Origin: an uncultured Lachnospiraceae bacterium
GTDB lineage: Bacteria; Bacillota; Clostridia; Lachnospirales; Lachnospiraceae
DNA length: 5,037 nucleotides
Direction: 5' to 3'
Assembly (NCBI GenBank): GCA_902797565.1
Contig: CADBTO010000025.1
Location: 1-5,037, forward strand
Shown here: positions 1 to 4,627 of the stretch, piece after piece
Layout of the letters: each line of letters opens with the position of its first letter
How positions within the stretch are numbered: the stretch's first letter is position 1
Notes under the pieces: model-generated
Seen by the model: the letters and a program-made list of their open reading frames with translations, nothing else
Told to the model about the DNA's origin: nothing
The model's database searches: none
Made by a program: the position numbers and the translations under genes

Positions 1-380
1 TCGCCCTTCTGTGTGCGGAACACCTCGCCCTTCACGCCCACGATATCGCCCACATCGAACTTCTTGAAATCCTTGTACGGCTCTTCCCCAACGGAATCCC
101 GCGCAACGTAAATCTGGATATCCCCGTTCTTGTCCTGGATATTGGCAAAGGACGCCTTTCCCATCACGCGTTTGAGCATCACGCGGCCCGCAAGCGAAAC
201 CGTCTGCCCTTCCAGGCTTTCAAACTGGTCTTTGATGTCCGTGCTGTGATGGGACACCTCATACTTCGTGATCTGGAAGGGATCCTTCCCTGCCTCCTGC
301 AATGCCTCCAGCTTCTCGCGCCGGACCTTCAGCAGCTGGTTCTCGTTTCCCGCGCCGCCGTTCTGATTACCCTTTGCCAT
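1..380 (-). CDS. lysS: Lysyl-tRNA synthetase, class II, N-terminal part (cut by left edge)
   Basis: Class II lysyl-tRNA synthetase charges tRNA-Lys with lysine in the cytoplasm using ATP. Only the first 126 codons are present. Residues 1-15 are a Gly/Asn-rich lead. Residues 16-40 form the usual N-terminal helix with KVRREKLEAL and GKDPF. From about residue 60 the OB-fold anticodon-binding domain begins, with the family pattern AGRVMLKRVMGKASFANIQD followed by NGDIQIYV and later VGDIVGVKGEVFRT. The catalytic domain lies outside the window. Two adjacent ATG codons occur (383-381 and 380-378). The second is preferred because it sits 6 nt after AAGGAG, while the first is only 3 nt away. It lies 61 bp downstream of greA with no intervening terminator, so co-transcription is likely. 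The identification is firm from the OB-fold signature; AsnRS and AspRS share the fold but not these motifs. Confidence 0.95.
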   Translation of the reverse strand, partial: MAKGNQNGGAGNENQLLKVRREKLEALQEAGKDPFQITKYEVSHHSTDIKDQFESLEGQTVSLAGRVMLKRVMGKASFANIQDKNGDIQIYVARDSVGEEPYKDFKKFDVGDIVGVKGEVFRTQKG

Positions 381-386
381 CATTCT

Positions 387-392
387 CTCCTT
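387..392 (-). promoter_or_regulatory. Ribosome binding site of lysS
   Basis: The minus strand reads AAGGAG here, ending 6 nt before the ATG at 380 and 3 nt before the ATG at 383. The spacing favours initiation at 380. The short tandem octamer repeat at 394-417 lies immediately upstream of this site. Confidence 0.75.
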
Positions 393-393
393 T

Positions 394-417
394 TATGCTT
401 CTATGCTTTTATGCTTC
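394..417. repeat. Three tandem 8-bp repeats in the greA-lysS gap
   Basis: The plus strand reads TATGCTTC, TATGCTTT, TATGCTTC at 394, 402 and 410: three adjacent octamers with one mismatch in the middle copy. On the coding strand they read GAAGCATA/AAAGCATA and sit directly upstream of the lysS Shine-Dalgarno site. The array fills much of the 61-bp gap between the greA stop and the lysS start. Whether it has any function cannot be told from the sequence. It could arise by slippage and would be a natural point of length variation between strains. Confidence 0.85.
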
Positions 418-441
418 TCACATTCCGCTTCCTGCCAGATA

Positions 442-918
442 CTATCTGGTAATTTCCAGCACCTTGTATTCGATGCTGCCCATATCCGTTTCCACGGTCA
501 CGACATCGCCGACACCTGCACCGATCAGCGCCCGCCCCACCGGGGACTCGTTCGAAATCTTCCCGTTCAGGCTGTCCGTTTCTGTGGAACCAACGAGTTT
601 GTACTCCATCTCCTCATCCATCTCAATATCCAGAATGCGCACGGTCGTCCCAATATTGACCTTGCCGCTTTCCGCTTCCTCATCGAGCACGACCTCCGCA
701 TGCTTGAGGATCTCCTCAATCTCCTCGATCCGCGCCTCAATATCCCGCTGCTCATCTTTCGCCGCATCATATTCCGCGTTCTCGGACAAATCGCCCTGTT
801 CCCGCGCCTCTTTGATCTTCTGCGCGATCTCCCGCCGCTTGTTCACTTTCAGATCCTGGACTTCTGCTTCCAGTGCCAGCAGGCCTTCATGGGTCATCAG
901 GTTCTTTTTCTTTTCCAT
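442..918 (-). CDS. greA: Transcription elongation factor GreA
   Basis: GreA inserts its coiled coil into the secondary channel of RNA polymerase and stimulates cleavage of backtracked RNA, rescuing stalled elongation complexes. The product is 158 aa, the usual full length. Residues 1-80 form the antiparallel coiled coil, with the tip motif QGDLSENAEYDAAKDEQ. Asp43 and Glu46 correspond to the acidic tip residues needed for cleavage. Residues from about 85 to the end form the FKBP-like domain, with the family pattern ISNESPVGRALIGAGVGD. ATG 918-916 is preceded by AGGAG with 8-nt spacing, which supports this start over Met8. It is the first gene of a probable greA-lysS unit driven by the promoter at 973-1001. 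The acidic tip separates it from Gfh-type paralogues. Nothing is truncated or unusual. Confidence 0.97.
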   Translation of the reverse strand: MEKKKNLMTHEGLLALEAEVQDLKVNKRREIAQKIKEAREQGDLSENAEYDAAKDEQRDIEARIEEIEEILKHAEVVLDEEAESGKVNIGTTVRILDIEMDEEMEYKLVGSTETDSLNGKISNESPVGRALIGAGVGDVVTVETDMGSIEYKVLEITR

Positions 919-972
919 AGGACAAACTCCTCATCATCATCGGTATTGTTCCAACAGTTCAATAACCCATAT

Positions 973-1001
973 ATTCTAATGGTTGAAAGATCATATGTCA
1001 A
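973..1001 (-). promoter_or_regulatory. Sigma-A type promoter for greA-lysS
   Basis: On the minus strand a consensus -35 box TTGACA (1001-996) is followed by a 17-nt spacer and TAGAAT (978-973), a 5/6 match to the -10 consensus. Transcription should start near 966, giving a leader of about 48 nt before the greA ATG. Its -35 box is one arm of an inverted repeat whose other arm is the -35 box of the divergent promoter at 1025-1053. Confidence 0.8.
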
Positions 1002-1031
1002 GTAAAATTTTTCACTGTACACGCTTGACAT
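995..1031. repeat. 8-bp inverted repeat containing both divergent -35 boxes
   Basis: ATGTCAAG (995-1002) and CTTGACAT (1024-1031) are perfect reverse complements separated by 21 bp. Each arm contains a TTGACA -35 element, one for each direction, and each match extends one base on either side of the hexamer. Most of the symmetry is explained by having two consensus -35 boxes back to back. The extra flanking bases could be chance or part of a shared regulator site. Confidence 0.7.
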
Positions 1032-1053
1032 CTCGCGCAGGCAGTTATAAAAT
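1025..1053 (+). promoter_or_regulatory. Sigma-A type promoter for the Tgl-MBOAT cassette
   Basis: TTGACA (1025-1030), a 17-bp spacer and TAAAAT (1048-1053, 5/6 match to TATAAT) form a near-consensus housekeeping promoter. The start of transcription is expected near 1060, leaving a leader of about 84 nt before the ATG at 1144. The perfect 10-bp inverted repeat starts at 1062, so any protein bound there would overlap the start site. An alternative -10 TATAAA (1046-1051) has a less favourable 15-bp spacing. Confidence 0.8.
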
Positions 1054-1061
1054 AGTAATTT

Positions 1062-1112
1062 GTTATGATACCGATTTTGTGCCCTTGTATCATAACGATT
1101 TAGAAAAGGGCA
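1062..1112 (+). promoter_or_regulatory. Structured 5' leader: 10-bp stem with possible H-type pseudoknot
   Basis: GTTATGATAC (1062-1071) and GTATCATAAC (1087-1096) are perfect reverse complements with a 15-nt loop. In that loop TGCCCTT (1080-1086) is exactly complementary to AAGGGCA (1106-1112), downstream of the first stem. Pairing both gives a 10-bp stem 1, a 7-bp stem 2, a crossing loop of 8 nt (1072-1079), no nucleotides between the stems, and a second crossing loop of 9 nt (1097-1105). This is a feasible H-type pseudoknot with stacked stems. It would begin within about 2 nt of the predicted mRNA 5' end and lies upstream of the AAAGGA ribosome binding site at 1130-1135. It could instead act as a DNA operator, or merely stabilise the 5' end. 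I do not recognise it as a known riboswitch class. Confidence 0.5.
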
Positions 1113-1143
1113 AATTCAACAGAAACATGAAAGGATTACAGAC

Positions 1144-2046
1144 ATGAAAACAAAAGCGATCGCTGCCCTGGTACTGGCAGCTTCCATGGTGGCTTCGATG
1201 ACTTCGATGGCATCCGGAACAACGGCAGCACTTTCCCACTTTCCCCAGCCCACAGTCGCAGAAGCGGCAAAAAAGAGCGGTTTTGTGAAATCCGCGGGAA
1301 AATGGGTCTATTATAAAGGAGGCAAAAAAGTAACCGGCCTCCAGAAACTCTCTGGCAAGCTCTATTATTTTGATAAAAAGGGCGTGATGAAAAGCGGCCT
1401 CTTGACCGTATCCGGCAGCCGCTATTATTTCAGCAAGGCAAAGGACGGCAAGGCACCCGCGCTGATGGGAAAGACAAAAAAGGTTTCGGGAACCACCTGG
1501 TATTTCGGAAGCAATGGGAAGGGCTATGTCTCCGTCGGGAATACGAAAGGAAACCAGGCCGCAGAAACGATCCTGGGGGCTGTAAAGTTCACGGAGAAAA
1601 TGACCCAGGAGCAGAAGCTCAAAGCCGCATACGACTATATGGCATCCAACCTGACCTATCTGGGCCGCGGCAAGCCGGAAAATCTGTCCTCTGATGCGTG
1701 GATCTACGACAAAGCCGCAGAAATGGCGGAAAAGAAGAACGGGAACTGCTACAATTACTCCGCTGCCACCTATGTCGTGGCAAAAGCCCTGGGCTTTGAC
1801 GCGAAACTCATCGTGGGCGAGCGGATCCAGACTGCAGACCTGTCTGAAGACGACAGTACGCCTGTAGATGGCAAAAAATATATGGAGCATGCCTGGGTTC
1901 AGGTCAAAAACGGCAGCACATGGCTGGTGCTCGATACCCAGATGCAGGGCTCGCGCAACAATAAAGACGCAGGGAACAAAAACTATTATATGGTCACCCT
2001 TTCAGACATCGAAGGGTACGGCTGGAAATACCGGGTGGTCGAATAA
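1144..2046 (+). CDS. Secreted transglutaminase-like protein with cell-wall-binding repeats
   Basis: The 300-aa product is predicted to be exported and to act on the cell surface. Residues 1-41 are a Sec signal peptide (MKTKA, then a hydrophobic AIAALVLAASMVASM), with cleavage plausible near Ala23-Ala29 or after AEA at 41. Residues 46-130 hold about four aromatic-rich repeats of roughly 20 aa of the choline-binding/glucan-binding type, such as GKWVYYKGGKKVTGL, GKLYYFDKKGVMKSGLL and GSRYYF. Residues 150-300 form a transglutaminase-like domain. Cys202 (NGNCYNYSAATYVVAKALGF), His249 (EHAWVQV) and Asp264 (WLVLDTQ) align as the Cys-His-Asp triad. This fold includes proteases, transglutaminases and N-acyltransferases, so the reaction cannot be named. 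AAAGGA lies 8 nt before the ATG. Its stop codon directly abuts the MBOAT start, so the two are probably translationally coupled. The domain assignment is firm; the substrate is unknown. Confidence 0.9.
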   Translation: MKTKAIAALVLAASMVASMTSMASGTTAALSHFPQPTVAEAAKKSGFVKSAGKWVYYKGGKKVTGLQKLSGKLYYFDKKGVMKSGLLTVSGSRYYFSKAKDGKAPALMGKTKKVSGTTWYFGSNGKGYVSVGNTKGNQAAETILGAVKFTEKMTQEQKLKAAYDYMASNLTYLGRGKPENLSSDAWIYDKAAEMAEKKNGNCYNYSAATYVVAKALGFDAKLIVGERIQTADLSEDDSTPVDGKKYMEHAWVQVKNGSTWLVLDTQMQGSRNNKDAGNKNYYMVTLSDIEGYGWKYRVVE

Positions 2047-3492
2047 ATGGTTTTCTCCGGCGTCCCGTTCCTGTTCGTGTTCCTGCCCGTGACCTTCCTG
2101 CTGTATTCACTGCTTTCACTGGTGCCTGTACAGGCACTCCGGCAGCGGCTGCAAAACGGCCTGCTGGTTGTTTGCAGCCTGCTGTTCTATGCCTATGGGG
2201 AACCGGTCTATGTCATCCTGATGGTCGCATCCGTATTTGTGAACTACCTGCTCACAATCTGGATGGACCGCTCGCATGGCAGACAGAAGAAAGTGCTGCT
2301 GGCCGTGGATGTGATATGCAACCTTCTGGTTATCGGCATTTTCAAATATGCAGGATTTATTATGACACAGGTGAACACGATTTTCCACTGCAAGTTTATA
2401 GTCCCGCAGATCCCTCTCCCCATTGGGATCTCATTTTTCACCTTCCAGGTGATGTCCTACTGCATTGATGTATATCGCGGAGACGCGAAAGCGGCGACCA
2501 ATTATGGGCGGCTGCTTCTGTACGTTTCCTTCTTTCCACAGTTGATTGCGGGACCAATTGTCAAGTACAAAGACGTGGAACGCTTTATTTCGTCGCGGCA
2601 GCAAAGCTGGGATGAGGCAGCCATCGGGCTGCGGCGCTTCATCTTTGGGCTTTCCAAAAAACTTTTCCTCGCCAATTCCTGCGGCTCCGTGGCGGACGCA
2701 ATGTTTGCCCTGACTGCGGCAGAAACAACGGCGGCAAGCGCCTGGCTGGGCGGTCTGTGTTACCTGTTCCAGATTTACTTTGACTTTTCGGGTTATTCCG
2801 ACATGGCGATTGGGCTGGGGCATATGTTTGGATTTACATTTCTCGAAAACTTCGATCATCCATATTGCTCCTGCAGCATCCGGGAATTCTGGCGGAGATG
2901 GCATATTTCCCTCTCCACCTGGTTCAAGGAATACCTTTATATTCCGCTCGGCGGCAACCGAAACGGGAAACTGCGCACCATGCGCAACAAATGGATTGTC
3001 TTTTTCTGCACGGGCCTCTGGCATGGCGCGGCCTGGACCTTCGTGCTCTGGGGACTGCTCCACGGCGCGGCAATCGTACTGGAAGAATTGCTCGATGTGC
3101 CAAAAAGGAACATCCCCAAACCCATCGGCTGGGCGTATACAACGTTGGTCGCACTGTTTGCCTTCGTACTCTTCCGGGCGGAAAGCCTGGGACAGGGCGC
3201 AGACATGATGGCGGCTATGCTGGGATTCGGCGGCAGCTTTGGAAAAATTTCACTGGCTGCGTCCCAGGCAATCAGCACGGCGCTCACGCCTTATGCAATT
3301 TGCATGATCACGCTTGCAGGCCTCTTCGCGTTCCCAGTCCTTCCAAAGCTGACAGAACGGCTGAAACGGCAAGAGAAAATAGCTGGCGCAGCAGCGCCGC
3401 TTTCCTATATCGCAGCACTGGTTCTGCTTGCACTATGCTGTATGGAAGTCGCGAGTGCCACTTACAATCCATTCATATACTTTCGATTTTGA
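2047..3492 (+). CDS. MBOAT family O-acyltransferase (AlgI/DltB-like)
   Basis: Membrane-bound O-acyltransferases of this branch move acyl groups, often acetyl, across the cytoplasmic membrane for attachment to surface polymers. The product is 481 aa, full length for the AlgI type. It has about ten hydrophobic segments spread over its length. Family motifs in order are PIGISFFTFQVMSYCIDVYRG (starting at 125), SFFPQLIAGPIVKY (161-174), YFDFSGYSDMAIGLG (244-258), REFWRRWHISLSTWFKEYLY (279-298) and TGLWHGAAWTFVLWGLLHG (322-340). His326 in the WHGA motif is the expected catalytic histidine; His286 is the second conserved one. The terminal NPFIYFRF is typical of AlgI-like proteins. The ATG follows the upstream TAA without a gap and lacks a strong own ribosome site (only GGGTGG nearby), suggesting translational coupling. 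The AlgX/AlgJ/DHHW or DltD type partner usually found beside such genes is absent within the window. Substrate not determinable; wall polysaccharide or peptidoglycan acetylation is an inference. Confidence 0.93.
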   Translation: MVFSGVPFLFVFLPVTFLLYSLLSLVPVQALRQRLQNGLLVVCSLLFYAYGEPVYVILMVASVFVNYLLTIWMDRSHGRQKKVLLAVDVICNLLVIGIFKYAGFIMTQVNTIFHCKFIVPQIPLPIGISFFTFQVMSYCIDVYRGDAKAATNYGRLLLYVSFFPQLIAGPIVKYKDVERFISSRQQSWDEAAIGLRRFIFGLSKKLFLANSCGSVADAMFALTAAETTAASAWLGGLCYLFQIYFDFSGYSDMAIGLGHMFGFTFLENFDHPYCSCSIREFWRRWHISLSTWFKEYLYIPLGGNRNGKLRTMRNKWIVFFCTGLWHGAAWTFVLWGLLHGAAIVLEELLDVPKRNIPKPIGWAYTTLVALFAFVLFRAESLGQGADMMAAMLGFGGSFGKISLAASQAISTALTPYAICMITLAGLFAFPVLPKLTERLKRQEKIAGAAAPLSYIAALVLLALCCMEVASATYNPFIYFRF

Positions 3493-3505
3493 ATCTGTGG
3501 AAGGC

Positions 3506-3530
3506 CAGCCCCGTATGCACTCAGGGGCTG
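3506..3530 (+). terminator. GC-rich hairpin after the MBOAT gene (weak terminator or processing site)
   Basis: CAGCCCC (3506-3512) and GGGGCTG (3524-3530) form a perfect 7-bp stem with an 11-nt loop, 13 nt after the MBOAT stop. It is followed by CATGTTTC rather than a clear T-run, so it is a poor intrinsic terminator. It may cause partial termination, or protect the upstream mRNA and set the ratio between the MBOAT and the lipoprotein. No convincing promoter was seen between it and the next start at 3571. Confidence 0.45.
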
Positions 3531-3570
3531 CATGTTTCAAACACCCACAGAACAAGGAGATACGACAATC

Positions 3571-4587
3571 ATGAAATACATGGAAATCAAATACTTTTAT
3601 AAAAAAGTCTGGCGTACCTGCCTGGCCCTGTCCCTCTCGCTGGCGCTTTCCCTGCCTCTGGCAGGCTGCGGCGGCTCCTCAAACATCCAGGAGGATGGCG
3701 GAAGTGCCAGGACGGCTTCAGCCGAAACCGAAACCACCTCTGCTGATACAGATGCAGCGGATGATGCTGCCGGTGAGGCAGACGGCGCAGCGGCAGAAGA
3801 CAGTACCACGACTGACACAGACGCCGCGGATGCAGACAAAGAAACTGCGGATGACGCAGCCGGCGCGGAAGCAGACAAAACGGATGCAGATGACGCAGAC
3901 AGCAGCAAGGCAGACAAAGAAGCTGCAGATGGCGCAGGCAGCGAATCGTTTGAAATCGTTGACGCAGACGCAGATACAGATGCCAGGACAGACAGCAAAA
4001 AGGCAGAAACCTCTGACGGGGCCTCTGGCACAGCTTCAAAACAAAACACCCAAACAGATGCAGCTTCCAAAGAAGAACCCAAGGCTCCAGGCGAAAAGAA
4101 CCAGTCTTCTGCTTCTTCTGACACAAAAAACGCAGGCACCAAAAAAGAAGCAGACAAAAAGACCGTGAAAAAAGAGCCGGCGAAAGAAAGCAATACCAAG
4201 AAAGACAGCGCAAAAAAAGATAGTGCCAAAAAAGACAGCGCAAAAAAAGACAGCTCCAAAAAAGACAATACGAAAAAGGACAACGCGAAAAAAGACGGCT
4301 CCAGTAAAAAAGTTGTGACAAAAAAAGACGAGACACCTGCAAAGAGCGAGGCCGATACGGAGCCAGCCAAAGAAGAAAGCACCCCGGACAACAAGTCCAT
4401 CGCCGCATCCTATGTCGGGAAGAGCATTGATTCCCTGGTCGCAAAGATCGGGCAATACAACTCCTATTCCCTGGATCCGAACTGCGACCATCCCGGAGAA
4501 GATGGCATCTATAAATGGGACGGTTTTACGGTTTATGCCAGCAGCGAGGAAGAAAACGGCACGATGTACATCACGGCTGTGGAGTAA
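3571..4587 (+). CDS. Lipoprotein with acidic then lysine-rich disordered region and small C-terminal domain
   Basis: The product is 338 aa and its function is not recognised. Residues 1-33 are a lipoprotein signal: basic start, hydrophobic LALSLSLALSLPL, lipobox LAGC with Cys33 as the lipidation site, implying anchoring on the outer face of the membrane. Residues 41-140 are rich in Ala, Asp, Thr and Glu, with about 34 acidic against 6 basic residues. Residues 191-252 are lysine-rich, with about 25 Lys against 11 acidic residues, and include seven KKD pentads (210-244). Residues 275-338 look folded, with SYVGKSIDSLVAKIGQYNSY, a single Cys305, and GEDGIYKWDGFTVYASSEEE. From memory, this C-terminal piece resembles domains at the end of other Lachnospiraceae surface proteins; I could not check this. 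The ATG at 3571 was chosen because AAGGAG (3554-3559) precedes it by 11 nt; an in-frame ATG at 3532 would add 13 polar residues before the signal peptide and lacks a ribosome site. It probably belongs to the same envelope cassette. Confidence 0.88.
   Translation: MKYMEIKYFYKKVWRTCLALSLSLALSLPLAGCGGSSNIQEDGGSARTASAETETTSADTDAADDAAGEADGAAAEDSTTTDTDAADADKETADDAAGAEADKTDADDADSSKADKEAADGAGSESFEIVDADADTDARTDSKKAETSDGASGTASKQNTQTDAASKEEPKAPGEKNQSSASSDTKNAGTKKEADKKTVKKEPAKESNTKKDSAKKDSAKKDSAKKDSSKKDNTKKDNAKKDGSSKKVVTKKDETPAKSEADTEPAKEESTPDNKSIAASYVGKSIDSLVAKIGQYNSYSLDPNCDHPGEDGIYKWDGFTVYASSEEENGTMYITAVE
4198..4302 (+). repeat. 15-bp tandem repeat encoding KKD[S/N/G] pentads
   Basis: Seven consecutive five-residue units, KKDSA, KKDSA, KKDSA, KKDSS, KKDNT, KKDNA and KKDGS, correspond to a degenerate 15-bp tandem array inside the lipoprotein gene. 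Third-base differences (gat/gac, agc/agt, gcg/gca) show that the copies have diverged. Runs of seven A at 4212-4218 and 4242-4248 lie in the array, with a third at 4320-4326 just after it. Confidence 0.9.
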
Positions 4588-4589
4588 CG

Positions 4590-4611
4590 CAGGATATTTC
4601 ATCCTGTTTTT
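4590..4611 (+). terminator. Short intrinsic terminator-like hairpin after the lipoprotein gene
   Basis: CAGGAT (4590-4595) and ATCCTG (4601-4606) form a perfect 6-bp stem with a 5-nt loop, directly followed by TTTTT (4607-4611) and starting 2 nt after the stop codon. The stem is short, so termination may be partial. The T-run ends just before the Shine-Dalgarno sequence of the next gene, so read-through is likely to be its main route of expression unless a promoter lies inside the lipoprotein gene. Confidence 0.65.
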
Positions 4612-4612
4612 C

Positions 4613-4619
4613 AAGGAGG
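4613..4619 (+). promoter_or_regulatory. Strong ribosome binding site for the TTG-initiated gene
   Basis: AAGGAGG, extended to AAGGAGGGG, precedes TTG 4628-4630 by 8 nt. This spacing fixes the non-ATG start of the downstream gene. No in-frame ATG is found until codon 73, which would lose the first two membrane segments. Confidence 0.8.
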
Positions 4620-4627
4620 GGAGCTGA

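Noticed and set aside
302..979. Plus-strand open frames of 200-225 codons opposite greA
   Set aside because: GreA on the minus strand has full family motifs, a ribosome site and a promoter. The plus-strand frames are Ser- or Leu/Arg-rich shadows without any of these.
939..1075. ATACCGAT shared by both divergent leaders (minus strand 946-939, plus strand 1068-1075)
   Set aside because: An 8-bp match within about 200 bp is expected fairly often by chance, and it has no further conserved flanks.
1067..1101. Imperfect direct repeat GATACCGATTT / CATAACGATTT with 24-bp period
   Set aside because: Largely a by-product of the near-symmetric arms of the 10-bp inverted repeat; not reported as a separate operator.
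1127..1147. Six-codon mini-ORF MKGLQT whose TGA overlaps the Tgl start codon (ATGA)
   Set aside because: The only purine-rich sequence upstream (AAAAGGG, 1104-1110) is 16 nt from its ATG, too far for efficient initiation, and its own codons contain the Tgl ribosome site. Most likely chance.
1090..1890. Minus-strand open frame of 266 codons opposite the Tgl gene
   Set aside because: Cys/Phe/His-rich shadow translation without recognisable domain; the plus strand carries a signal peptide, wall-binding repeats and a catalytic triad.
3532..3570. Upstream in-frame ATG extending the lipoprotein by 13 residues
   Set aside because: No ribosome site precedes it, it lies right after the hairpin, and it would put polar residues ahead of a normal signal peptide. 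ATG 3571 follows AAGGAG.
3597..4400. Long minus-strand open frame of 267 codons (and an overlapping one at 3587-4444) opposite the lipoprotein gene
   Set aside because: The translations are Ser/Ala/Phe/Leu-rich mirror images of Asp/Lys/Ala codon repeats, with no ribosome site or folded motif. They are shadows caused by the biased composition of the plus-strand gene.
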